Of a DNA stretch of 46,661 nt, positions 1 to 7,075 are shown one piece after another. How positions within the stretch are numbered: the first letter of the stretch is position 1; every line of letters starts with the position of its first letter. The DNA is taken from positions 1-46,661 of the forward strand of contig CAAEHI010000059.1 of assembly GCA_900755685.1 (NCBI GenBank). Reading direction: 5' to 3'. The stretch comes from an uncultured Collinsella sp. GTDB lineage: Bacteria; Actinomycetota; Coriobacteriia; Coriobacteriales; Coriobacteriaceae. The notes beneath the pieces are model-generated. The model saw only the letters and a program-made list of their open reading frames with translations, made no database searches and was not told the origin of the DNA. A program made the translations under genes and the position numbers.

Positions 1-69
1 AAACTGGAGAGGAGGTATTACGAGCTCCTGTGCGAATTGGAGAGAGCGCTCCCGCAAACTGCCTCTTGA
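1..69 (+). CDS. Possible 3' end of a gene cut by the window edge
   Basis: Frame 1 is open from the first base to a TGA at 67-69 and would encode 22 residues rich in Glu, Leu and Arg, ending LPQTAS. The composition looks like a helical protein tail. The stretch is too short to name a family, and an open frame of this length can occur by chance in GC-rich DNA. What follows is a structured non-coding stretch, then a convergent gene, which is consistent with a gene end here. Confidence 0.25.
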   Translation, partial: KLERRYYELLCELERALPQTAS

Positions 70-284
70 CAACTTATAGGAGCGTCGGTTTTGTTTTTGT
101 AAATTCCGGGATGGTCGAGGGTGGCCGGTTTAACGTAGTAGATGGCCACGTTTCGTGGCAAACGGTCCGACCCAAGACCCAAGGCAGCCAACCTCGAATG
201 GACGTTCTCGAAGTTGCGGTGGAATACGGACTGAATTGGCACCTTAAAGGCAAAAACACTCCGTATTTCACCGCAACTTATAGG
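70..284. repeat. Structured intergenic element with 20-bp inverted repeat and flanking direct repeats
   Basis: Two copies of CAACTTATAGG lie at 70-80 and 274-284, 204 bp apart. Inside, 211-230 (AAGTTGCGGTGGAATACGGA) and 260-279 form a 20-bp inverted repeat with one G-T position, so the RNA could pair along the whole arm around a 29-nt loop. An open frame crosses the element on both strands. It has no Shine-Dalgarno site and its third codon positions are much less GC-rich than the neighbouring genes, so I do not call it a gene. It could be a mobile or repeat-derived element, or a hairpin acting on either neighbour. Confidence 0.4.
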
Positions 285-294
285 GAGATAGGCC

Positions 295-2076
295 TTAGAG
301 GCGAGCGAGGTCGTAGGATTGGGCAGCAGACTCGCCGGCGCAGATGAGGTTGGTTGTGGCTTCTTGCACACCGAGCGCCTGGTCGAGGGGCATGGGCTTG
401 CGACAGATCGGCAGCACAAGGTCGATGCCCCGCCCATACACCGCATCCAGGTTGTCGGCACGACCGCCCACGACGGCAACAACCGGCTTGCCATAGCGCT
501 TGGCACGACGGGCCACGCCCACCGGCGCCTTGCCGGCAGCGGACTGCTCGTCCATATTGCCCTCGCCCGTTATGACCAGGTCGACATCGCGCACGCGCTC
601 GTCAAACCCCACGAGATCGAGCACCGTCTCTACACCCGAGCGCAGCTCCGCACCGAGCGCCAGCAACGCCGCGCCCAAGCCACCGGCAGCGCCCGCGCCG
701 GGCACACCGAGCACCGAGCCAAATGTCCGTGCGCCCTCGGGTGTGCGCAACAAACCCTGGGCTCGAGCTCCGGCAATCGCAGCATCGAGCAGGCGACCGT
801 AGCCGACCATCCAGTTGTCGTACTTGCCCAGCGCCTCGGCATCATCCGCCGGCAGGCCCTTCTGCCCGCCAAACACCGCCAGTGCGCCTCGACGCCCCAC
901 GAGCGGATTCTCGACATCGGAAAGCACAACGTTACGAGCATCATCCAAAGCCTGCAGCGCTGGCGCCAAATCAACGCTCGCCACCTGCTCAAGGCCGGCA
1001 AGACCGGGGGCGACATCGCATCCCTGATCATCGACCACACGCGCGCCCAGCGCCTGCAGCATGCCGGCGCCACCGTCGTTGGTGGCACTGCCGCCCAAGC
1101 CAATATAGATAGTCTTTGCGCCCATGCGAACCGCGCGAAGCATGAGCTCGCCCACGCCATAGGTTGTAGCAGCCAGCGCCGACGACTCCGTGCAAGGCGA
1201 ATACCCAATGCCGGCCGCCTCGGCCATCTCGATGACCGAGGACTCGCGCTCGACATCAACCAGCATCCGGGCAGACACGCGGTCGCCCAAGGGACCTGCC
1301 ACCTCGCAGGTCACAATCTCACCGCCGCACGCGGCAACGGCATCGAGCGTCCCCTCACCGCCATCCGCCAGCGGCAATGTGCACACCTCGGCATCGGGCC
1401 AAACGCGGCGCACGCCTTCGGCAACCGCCGCCTCCGCCTGCGCACTCGAAACGCTGCCCTTAAAGGAGTCGATCGCCAACAGCACACGGCGGGGCCGGCG
1501 CTGCACGGGGCCAAAATCAACCGCCGCGCCAGCATCCTCTTCGGCACCCGCGAGCGCTGCGGCGTGAGCGGCGTGTGCTTCAAGATCGGCCCCACAGCCG
1601 CAATCAGCGCCGCCCGCTCCGCGCAGACCGTCAAAATAGCTACTCAGCAGCTCACGGCATTCATCCGCCAAGGCCCCAGCCGTCACGTTAAACCGATGAT
1701 TCAGGCGCGAGTCGGCATTCAAATCGTATAGGGATCCCAACGCGCCCGCCTTGGCGTCGCTCGCGCCATACACGCAGCGCCCCACGCGCGCGTTAACCAT
1801 AAGGCCTGCGCACATGCAGCAGGGTTCCAACGTCACATAGACCGTACAGTCGGAAAGGCGCCAGCGACCGAGCGCCTGGGCAGCGGCGCACACGGCCGCA
1901 AACTCGGCATGAGCCGAAGGGTCCTGGTCGAGTTCGCGCCGATTGTGCGCCCTCGCGGCGATCTCACCGTCGCGCACCACCACGGCACCAATCGGTACCT
2001 CGCCCACCGCAGCGGCGGCGCGAGCCTCCGCCAACGCCTCGCGCATGAACTTCTCGTCGATTTCGGTGATCGTCAT
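295..2076 (-). CDS. tadA: Fusion protein: tRNA adenosine deaminase (TadA) + glycerate 2-kinase
   Basis: This is a 593-residue two-domain protein. Residues 1 to about 153 are a TadA deaminase, which makes inosine at the tRNA wobble position. It has the zinc and proton-shuttle motif HAE at 56-58 and PCCMC at 85-89. An Ala/Gly-rich linker (about 154-193) leads into a complete glycerate kinase of the GarK/GlxK family, beginning VLLAIDSFKGS with LPLADGGEGT, GLGGSATNDGG and ITGEGNMDEQS following. That domain phosphorylates glycerate for entry into glycolysis. No stop or frameshift separates the halves. The ATG at 2076 is chosen because GGGAAGG precedes it and the deaminase fold begins there; an upstream in-frame start at 2127 would run to the edge of the divergent tRNA. 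Both families are normally stand-alone, so the fusion is unusual. Both domain calls are firm. Why they are joined is unknown. Confidence 0.93.
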   Translation of the reverse strand: MTITEIDEKFMREALAEARAAAAVGEVPIGAVVVRDGEIAARAHNRRELDQDPSAHAEFAAVCAAAQALGRWRLSDCTVYVTLEPCCMCAGLMVNARVGRCVYGASDAKAGALGSLYDLNADSRLNHRFNVTAGALADECRELLSSYFDGLRGAGGADCGCGADLEAHAAHAAALAGAEEDAGAAVDFGPVQRRPRRVLLAIDSFKGSVSSAQAEAAVAEGVRRVWPDAEVCTLPLADGGEGTLDAVAACGGEIVTCEVAGPLGDRVSARMLVDVERESSVIEMAEAAGIGYSPCTESSALAATTYGVGELMLRAVRMGAKTIYIGLGGSATNDGGAGMLQALGARVVDDQGCDVAPGLAGLEQVASVDLAPALQALDDARNVVLSDVENPLVGRRGALAVFGGQKGLPADDAEALGKYDNWMVGYGRLLDAAIAGARAQGLLRTPEGARTFGSVLGVPGAGAAGGLGAALLALGAELRSGVETVLDLVGFDERVRDVDLVITGEGNMDEQSAAGKAPVGVARRAKRYGKPVVAVVGGRADNLDAVYGRGIDLVLPICRKPMPLDQALGVQEATTNLICAGESAAQSYDLARL

Positions 2077-2127
2077 CGTTCGCCTTCCCTGTTGCAAATT
2101 CAAAACGATGCTATCATTACGACTCAC

Positions 2128-2217
2128 GGAGAGATGGCAGAGCGGTTGAATGCGGCGGTCTTGAAAACCGTTGAGCGCGAGAGCGTTCCGGGGGTTCGAA
2201 TCCCCCTCTCTCCGCCA
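2128..2217 (+). tRNA. tRNA-Ser (anticodon TGA)
   Basis: This is a 90-nt class II tRNA. The acceptor stem GGAGAGA (2128-2134) pairs with TCTCTCC (2207-2213), followed by discriminator G and an encoded CCA. The anticodon loop CTTGAAA places TGA at 2162-2164, between stems GCGGT and ACCGT. A long variable arm, typical of serine tRNAs, and a T arm with GGTTCGAATCC are present. It diverges from the deaminase-kinase gene and ends 3 bp before the stop of the TetR gene. A TATCAT at 2112-2117 is a candidate -10 element. Confidence 0.97.
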
Positions 2218-2220
2218 CTT

Positions 2221-2817
2221 CTAGTGATGCACCGGCGTCATGGTTCGCTCGAACAGCGCATCGACCACGTCGGCCATCTCAGGTCGACGCTCAAGATCGT
2301 GGCCCGATTCCCACCATATCGTGAAAAGTCGAATAATACCGCCGGCGACAAACTCAGACGTCGTCTCGAGTGACACGGGGGCCAGGGCATCCTCGGCAAG
2401 CACGTTCATCACACGCTCGCGGATGGAGCGGGCAATGCGGTCGCAAATAACGTTGGTCAACATGCCCGACATGCTGCTTGCCAAAATGTTATCCATGAGC
2501 CGCTCGTGCGTCAGAATCAAATCCATGGCATCGTCCAAAATCGCGTGCCGAAGCGCGCGCACGTCCTCGGCAGATACCGCGCCGGCCTCATCGGGCTGTT
2601 TTTGCGGCAAGCCCGACATAAGCTCATCGATATAAAAGGCAAAGTAATCGTTCTTGTCGCGAAAGTGCTTGTAGAACGTCGTGCGGCGAATCATGGCGCG
2701 GTCGCACAGCATGGCAACCGTCAGGTCCTCAAAACGATGCTCCTCGAGAAGCTCGGTGAAGGCATCGAACAGGGCGCGGTAGGTTTTCTTAATGCGAAGG
2801 TCCACTGGTATCGCCAT
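2221..2817 (-). CDS. TetR/AcrR-family transcriptional regulator
   Basis: This 198-residue protein has an N-terminal TetR helix-turn-helix. The DNA-binding segment reads LTVAMLCDRAMIRRTTFY and is followed by KHFRDKND, the usual entry to helix 4. The C-terminal ligand domain is divergent and ends in a Trp-containing helix (FTIWWESGHD), like TetR proteins with DhaS-type C-terminal domains. The ATG at 2817 starts the conserved MAIPVDLRIKKT segment. The Shine-Dalgarno-like GAGG almost touches it, so a leaderless or slightly different start is possible. The gene lies alone between the tRNA and the divergent lemA, so its target cannot be read from context. Confidence 0.85.
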   Translation of the reverse strand: MAIPVDLRIKKTYRALFDAFTELLEEHRFEDLTVAMLCDRAMIRRTTFYKHFRDKNDYFAFYIDELMSGLPQKQPDEAGAVSAEDVRALRHAILDDAMDLILTHERLMDNILASSMSGMLTNVICDRIARSIRERVMNVLAEDALAPVSLETTSEFVAGGIIRLFTIWWESGHDLERRPEMADVVDALFERTMTPVHH

Positions 2818-2949
2818 CCTCAGGGCAAAGACAACACTCGTCAATCTGTCGCATATCTTACACCTGTACCTCGCGCGCTTTGCCCCGGTACCGACCCCGC
2901 CGAAAACATAACGCTTGCCGGAAAGTTCGGCACGGCAAAACGTTGCGGG

Positions 2950-2955
2950 TATACT
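2950..2955 (+). promoter_or_regulatory. Candidate -10 element of lemA
   Basis: TATACT matches the consensus in five of six positions and lies 61 bp before the lemA start. No good -35 sits at the right distance, so this call rests on the -10 alone. Confidence 0.35.
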
Positions 2956-3016
2956 AGTAGCGTTATACCAACGGCAGCTGGCGCATGCCGCCGCGGCCAT
3001 TCGAAACGGAGACATC

Positions 3017-3568
3017 ATGATTACCGTCATCATCGGCATCGTTGTTGTCATTGTGATTGTCTGCGCCATCGCCGGCATCTACAACAACATGGTCACCAAG
3101 CGTAACCGCATTGATAACGCCTGGCAGAACATCGATACGCAGCTGCAGCGCCGCAACGACCTGATCCCCAACCTGGTCGAGACCGTCAAGGGCTACGCCA
3201 AGCACGAGCAGGAGACGCTCTCCGCCGTGATCAGCGCGCGTAACACCGCCGTCAAGGCCACCACGCCCGAGGCCAAGATGGAAGCCGACAACGTGCTGAC
3301 CGGTGCGCTGCGTCAGCTCTTCGCCGTAGCCGAAGCCTACCCCGATCTTAAGGCAAACACCAACTTTACGCAGCTGCAGGCATCGCTCGAGGATACCGAG
3401 AACAAGATTAGCTACGCACGCCAGAGCTACAACGATTGCGTGCTCAGCTACAACAACGCCATTCAGACGTTCCCGGCTGTCATCTTTGCCGGCATCTTTC
3501 AGTTTAAGGAGCGCCAGGGCTTCGAGGCCGCCGAAGCAGCCCGCCAGGCCCCGACCGTCAAGTTCTAG
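3017..3568 (+). CDS. lemA: LemA family membrane protein
   Basis: This 183-residue protein has one N-terminal membrane helix (residues 2-21, rich in Ile and Val). The LemA signature follows: a short loop, then NAWQNIDTQLQRRNDLIPNL and VETVKGYAKHEQETL, and a helical-bundle body with SYARQSYND and FPAVIFAGIFQF near the end. LemA proteins are anchored with a helical domain outside or along the membrane; their molecular role is poorly defined. The ATG at 3017 is preceded by ACGGAGA. A TATACT at 2950-2955 is a likely -10. An intrinsic terminator follows, so it is probably monocistronic. Confidence 0.95.
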   Translation: MITVIIGIVVVIVIVCAIAGIYNNMVTKRNRIDNAWQNIDTQLQRRNDLIPNLVETVKGYAKHEQETLSAVISARNTAVKATTPEAKMEADNVLTGALRQLFAVAEAYPDLKANTNFTQLQASLEDTENKISYARQSYNDCVLSYNNAIQTFPAVIFAGIFQFKERQGFEAAEAARQAPTVKF

Positions 3569-3604
3569 TAGTTTGACAGCGCATCCTTAATCGGCCAAAT
3601 GTAT

Positions 3605-3650
3605 AAACCGACCCGTCGAGTGCATACTTCGACGGGGCGGTTTCCTTTTT
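3605..3650 (+). terminator. Intrinsic terminator of lemA
   Basis: AAACCG-A-CCCGTCGA (3605-3619) pairs with TCGACGGG-G-CGGTTT (3629-3643), with one mismatch and a short loop, and is followed by TTTCCTTTTT. Confidence 0.9.
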
Positions 3651-3915
3651 CGCAAAGGTCCCCCTCTAAGCGCCGTGCATTTTTAGGAGTATTCAACATA
3701 ACCAAGAGCTTCGGGCGCCACGATAAGTGCCAAAGACCGCGAATATCCCTGCAAATCAAACGCTGCCAGCCCATAACCCCGCCCATCATCCGTAGAAAAC
3801 ATCGAGAACTCCCGATTTTTTGCCCGAGGTCGGTATGCAGGGGCCTTCGATTGCAGAATACTCGCAAAAATGCACGTCGCCACCACCCCCACATGGCGCG
3901 AACCAAAACAAAAGC
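3651..3915. other. Intergenic stretch between lemA and ilvE, no confident gene
   Basis: No confident gene is present. On the minus strand one frame (3683-3937) reads protein-like near its end (for example FSTDDGRGYGLAAFDLQGYS). It lacks a Shine-Dalgarno site, and its only early start lies inside the hairpin arm at 3916-3935. It may be the remnant of a gene or a small orphan protein. I leave it uncalled. Confidence 0.3.
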
Positions 3916-4022
3916 GCGACCTTCCTTTCCGGCGCACTCCGCAGGACGAAAGAACCCTCGCCGCACGTAGTGCGCAGCGGAGGTTCTTTCATGTCCGAGG
4001 ACGCGCCGGAAAGGAAGGTCGC
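3916..4022 (-). terminator. Large nested hairpin downstream of ilvE
   Basis: The outer arms are 3916-3935 (GCGACCTTCCTTTCCGGCGC) and 4003-4022, a perfect 20-bp inverted repeat. Nested inside are GGAC/GTCC (3944-3947, 3993-3996), GAAAGAACC/GGTTCTTTC (3948-3956, 3982-3990) and CGCAC/GTGCG (3962-3966, 3970-3974). On the minus strand the outer stem is followed by a T-rich tract and the inner stem by TTT, so it could end ilvE transcription. At about 107 nt it is far longer than a usual terminator. Confidence 0.6.
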
Positions 4023-4047
4023 CCTCGGGCCGGACAGCTAAGACAGC

Positions 4048-5100
4048 TTACGCGACGGTGTAAACCCAGTTGTGCTTGTCCTCGACAGCACCGGACTGGA
4101 TGCCCGTCAGGGTCTCGCGGAGCTTCTTCATCACGGGGCCGATCTCGGTGTAGCCAGCCGGGAAGGTCACGGTCTCGTCGGCGCCGTAAACCTTGTTGTC
4201 GATCTCGCCAACCGGGGAGATGACGGCAGCGGTGCCGCACAGGCCGCACTCCACAAAGGTGCCGGCCTTGACCTCGGCCCACTCGACGGGACGCTGGTCA
4301 ACGGTCATGCCCAGGTCCTGAGCAACCTGAACAAGCGAACGACGGGTGATAGAGGGCAGGATGGAGTCGGTGTGCGACTGCGGAACGACGAGCGTGCCGT
4401 CCTCCTTCACGAACAGGACGTTGGCGCCGCCGGTCTCCTCGACATAGGTGCGGGACTCGGAATCGAGATACAGGTTCTCGGCATAGCCCTCGCGGTGAGC
4501 CTCCATCGTGGGCTTGAGGGACATGGCGTAGTTCAGGCCGGCCTTGATGTTGCCGGTGCCGTGAGGTGCCGCACGGTCATACTCGGAAACGCGCAGCTTG
4601 ACGGGCTTGAGGCCACCCTTAAAGTACGGACCGACCGGGGTCACGAGAATACGGAACGTGTACTCAGGAGCGGGAGCCACGCCGATCACGTCACCGGAGC
4701 CGATCATAAACGGACGCACGTACAGGGTCGCGCCGGAACCGAAGGGCGGAACCCAGGCGGCGTTGGCAGAAACGACCTGCTTGACGGCCTCAACGAACTT
4801 GTCCTTGGGAAACGGGGGCATCTCGAGGCGCTGCGCAGAGTTGTACATGCGCTCGGCGTTCATGTCGGGACGGAAGCAGACGATGCTGCCGTCCTCGGCG
4901 GTGTAGGCCTTCAGGCCCTCAAAGACCTCCTGGCAGTAATGGAAGATGCCGCCGCACTCGGAGACGTGCAGGGTGTGGTCGGTGGTCAGGCCACCCTCGT
5001 CCCACTCGCCGTCCTTCCAATGGGCCTCGTAGCTGTAATCGGTCTTCATGTAGCCAAAGCCGAGGCTACCCCAATCGATATCCTTCTTCTCGACAGTCAT
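4048..5100 (-). CDS. ilvE: Branched-chain amino acid aminotransferase
   Basis: This 350-residue PLP enzyme of fold type IV belongs to the long (type II) BCAT group. It interconverts Leu, Ile and Val with their 2-oxo acids. The N-terminal region contains GYMKTDY and FHYCQEVFEGLKAY; the middle contains YVRPFMIGSG, then GTGNIKAGLNYAMSL with the PLP lysine in NIKAGLNY, then EETGGANVLFV. The end carries CGLCGTAAVISPVGEI, the CXXC-bearing loop of this group. The ATG at 5100 has AAGGAG eight bases upstream; longer in-frame starts add a low-complexity Arg-rich stretch and are rejected. About 230 bp of untranslated sequence separates it from the neighbouring dedA terminator. No other branched-chain pathway gene is adjacent. 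Confidence 0.96.
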   Translation of the reverse strand: MTVEKKDIDWGSLGFGYMKTDYSYEAHWKDGEWDEGGLTTDHTLHVSECGGIFHYCQEVFEGLKAYTAEDGSIVCFRPDMNAERMYNSAQRLEMPPFPKDKFVEAVKQVVSANAAWVPPFGSGATLYVRPFMIGSGDVIGVAPAPEYTFRILVTPVGPYFKGGLKPVKLRVSEYDRAAPHGTGNIKAGLNYAMSLKPTMEAHREGYAENLYLDSESRTYVEETGGANVLFVKEDGTLVVPQSHTDSILPSITRRSLVQVAQDLGMTVDQRPVEWAEVKAGTFVECGLCGTAAVISPVGEIDNKVYGADETVTFPAGYTEIGPVMKKLRETLTGIQSGAVEDKHNWVYTVA

Positions 5101-5324
5101 ATGTCGCTCCTTACATACACAGTTGCATACTCGCGAACCCGCACGCAAGGACCGAGGCCGACCGCGTCGCAACGTCGCACGCCCGGAGCGTGGAGCCGGA
5201 CGGGACACGCGAGCAGCATCAAAGCCGATGGCACGTCGATTCGCATGCACGAGATTGTACTCCCCGCACGCGTCTGATAAAACGCTTTTCTTTAACTAAG
5301 TAAAGTATTTTCATTTGACCGAAG

Positions 5325-5359
5325 CAAAAAGGCCCGCCACCGTAAGCGGTGACGGGCCT
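5325..5359 (-). terminator. Intrinsic terminator of the DedA gene
   Basis: AGGCCCG-C-CACCG (5330-5342) pairs with CGGTG-A-CGGGCCT (5347-5359) around TAAG. On the minus strand the stem is followed by TTTTTGC. Confidence 0.88.
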
Positions 5360-5388
5360 CAACTGTACGGTCTGCGCGCTGGCTCGAG

Positions 5389-6036
5389 CTAGGCGTTCCA
5401 TTTACCCAGCTTGGCCTTAACCAGACCGACCACGGTCGGGATGATCGACACGGCAACGATGCCGATAATCAGCAGCTCAAAGTGCTCCTGCACAAAGGGA
5501 ATGCCGCCAAAGAAGTAGCCCAGCAGCGTAAAGACCGTCGACCAGGTAATGCCGCCCAGCACGTTAAAGACGACAAAGTTGCGCCAGTGCATGCCGCCCA
5601 TGCCAGCGATAAAGGGCACAAAGGTGCGGATAAACGGGAAGAAGCGACCCAGGAAGATGGCCAGGTGACCCCACTTGTCCAAGAAGTCCTCGGACTTTTT
5701 GATGCGCTCGGGCGTCATGGCCTTGACCTTGCCCGAAGCGATGATCTTGCGGCCAAAGAAGTGACCGATCATAAAGTTGCACTGATCGCCCAAAATGGCA
5801 GCGGCCCATGCGGTGGCCAGAAGCGCCACGATGTTAAAGCCGCCGTTGTGGGCAAAGAAACCCGAGGCGAACAGCAGCGAATCACCGGGAAGGAACGGGA
5901 AGAACACCACGCCCGTCTCGATAAAGATGATCAGGAACACGCAGCCGTAGGCCATAAGCGGGCCGGCGGCGATCCAGCTGGCGATCGCGGTGCGCGGGTC
6001 CTTAAGCAGCTCGGCAATAAAATTGATGAAACCCAT
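5389..6036 (-). CDS. DedA family inner membrane protein
   Basis: This 215-residue polytopic protein of the DedA/SNARE-associated family (now linked to lipid flipping) has the family hallmarks: FIETGVVFFPFLPGDSLLFASG near residue 45, GDQCNFMIGHFFGR in the middle, and the conserved loop FFPFIRTFVPFIAGMGGM. About five hydrophobic segments are visible. Members of the family are implicated in undecaprenyl-phosphate or phospholipid translocation and envelope homeostasis; which substrate applies here is unknown. The ATG at 6036 is preceded by GAGAGG. The gene stands alone with its own terminator. Confidence 0.94.
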   Translation of the reverse strand: MGFINFIAELLKDPRTAIASWIAAGPLMAYGCVFLIIFIETGVVFFPFLPGDSLLFASGFFAHNGGFNIVALLATAWAAAILGDQCNFMIGHFFGRKIIASGKVKAMTPERIKKSEDFLDKWGHLAIFLGRFFPFIRTFVPFIAGMGGMHWRNFVVFNVLGGITWSTVFTLLGYFFGGIPFVQEHFELLIIGIVAVSIIPTVVGLVKAKLGKWNA

Positions 6037-6201
6037 GAAGTAAAACCTCTCAGTTGTGGGCGCGGATACGTCCAAGTTGACCAGTATACGGTTGCGGTGC
6101 CCCCTCGTGCGCAACCCCACAAAAGCATGACTCCATTACCAGCAAGTTTGCATAACTGACACTTGTAGCGCAAAGCCGCCAAGATTGTCCTTTTTAATCC
6201 C

Positions 6202-6218
6202 TAGCGAATCGCTATACT
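6202..6218 (+). promoter_or_regulatory. Palindrome overlapping candidate -10 of cysE
   Basis: TAGCGA-A-TCGCTA (6202-6214) is a perfect 13-bp palindrome that overlaps TATACT (6213-6218), a good -10 located 42 bp before the cysE start. A repressor bound here would block RNA polymerase. The regulator is not known. Confidence 0.4.
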
Positions 6219-6259
6219 TTATTGAATCGCATTGCCATGGCGCTAAGGGAGGGCGGCCG

Positions 6260-6964
6260 GTGAGCTTTATCAATACCATTCGCGAGGACATCAAGACCGT
6301 CCAGGCGCAGGACCCCGCCGCGCAAAACGGTCTGGTCATCTTTCTTTCCTATCCTGGCCTGCACGCCAAGTGGAACCACGTGCCCGAGCACTGGCTGTGG
6401 GAGCACGGTCATCGCTCGCTCGCCCGCGTGCTCTCGCAAATCACCCGCCACATCACCGGCGTCGAGATTCACCCTGCCGCGCAGATTGGCAAGCACTTCT
6501 TTATCGACCACGCCATGGGCGTCGTCATCGGCGAGACCACCATTGTGGGCGACAACTGTGTGCTCTACCAGGGCGTCACGCTCGGCGGCACCGGCAACGA
6601 GACCGGCAAGCGTCACCCCACCCTGGGCAACAATGTCACGGTGGGCACGGGCGCCAAGGTGCTCGGCAACATCCGCATCGGCAACAACGTCAAGATCGGC
6701 GGCAACTCGGTCGTCGTTAAGGACGTCCCCGACAACTGCACCGTCGTGGGCGTGCCGGGACGCATCATCAAGCGCAACGGCTGCCGTGTGTTCGAGGAGA
6801 GTTTCGACGCCAAGCAGCATCGCGAGTACATGCCCGATGACGCCGCCGAGCAGTCCGCCCTCAACCGCCAGGGCATCACCGAGAATGCCCGCCGCGTCAA
6901 GGAACTCGAGCGAGAGGTGGCCGAGCTCAAGGCCCTCGTCGCCAAGCTCGTGGACGAACGCTAG
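6260..6964 (+). CDS. cysE: Serine O-acetyltransferase
   Basis: This 234-residue enzyme makes O-acetylserine from serine and acetyl-CoA, the committed step of cysteine synthesis. A short N-terminal helical domain (VSFINTIREDIKTVQAQDP) leads into the left-handed beta-helix with hexapeptide repeats. Catalytic residues are visible in IHPAAQIGKHFFIDHAMGVVIGE, and NCVLYQGVTLGGTGNETGKRHP is the usual active-site loop. The last 40 residues are a charged helix (ARRVKELEREVAELKALVAK) that probably forms a coiled coil. A GTG start at 6260 is chosen because AAGGGAGG lies just upstream and the conserved domain starts there. No cysK is adjacent. Confidence 0.95.
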   Translation: MSFINTIREDIKTVQAQDPAAQNGLVIFLSYPGLHAKWNHVPEHWLWEHGHRSLARVLSQITRHITGVEIHPAAQIGKHFFIDHAMGVVIGETTIVGDNCVLYQGVTLGGTGNETGKRHPTLGNNVTVGTGAKVLGNIRIGNNVKIGGNSVVVKDVPDNCTVVGVPGRIIKRNGCRVFEESFDAKQHREYMPDDAAEQSALNRQGITENARRVKELEREVAELKALVAKLVDER

Positions 6965-7002
6965 GAACGCAAGCGGCACAAAACGACATCGGCATCAACG
7001 CA

Positions 7003-7042
7003 AAGGCGCGCCAGGGAATTCATCCCCGGCGCGCCTTATTTG
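7003..7042 (+). terminator. Intrinsic terminator of cysE
   Basis: AAGGCGCGCC (7003-7012) pairs with GGCGCGCCTT (7028-7037), with an inner GGGA/TCCC, followed by ATTTG. The stem is symmetrical and may also work for the convergent transporter operon. Confidence 0.82.
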
Positions 7043-7044
7043 TG

Positions 7045-7075
7045 ATGTGGCAAAGAGACTGTCCCTTTGTCACAT
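7045..7075 (-). repeat. GGGACAG-type hairpin abutting the ABC transporter stop
   Basis: ATGTG-g-CAAAG (7045-7055) pairs with CTTTG-t-CACAT (7065-7075). On the minus strand the loop region carries GGGACAG. The hairpin touches the stop codon (7075-7077) of the ABC transporter gene. It belongs to the dispersed family described in the findings. Confidence 0.6.

Noticed and set aside
89..347. Small protein encoded across the left-edge repeat
   Set aside because: The frame is open on both strands, lacks a Shine-Dalgarno site and runs through the inverted repeat into the 3' end of the convergent gene.
319..1731. 470-residue open frame on the plus strand opposite the deaminase-kinase gene
   Set aside because: It is the antisense shadow of a real gene in GC-rich DNA; it has no recognisable domain and no Shine-Dalgarno site, whereas the minus strand has complete TadA and glycerate kinase motifs.
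4048..5250. Longer 400-residue form of ilvE
   Set aside because: The extra 50 residues are Arg-rich, lack family similarity and have no Shine-Dalgarno site, whereas ATG 5100 has AAGGAG.
5101..5330. T-box or amino-acid leader upstream of ilvE
   Set aside because: The leader is long, but I find neither the T-box sequence, nor a run of Leu/Ile/Val codons, nor a terminator-antiterminator pair.
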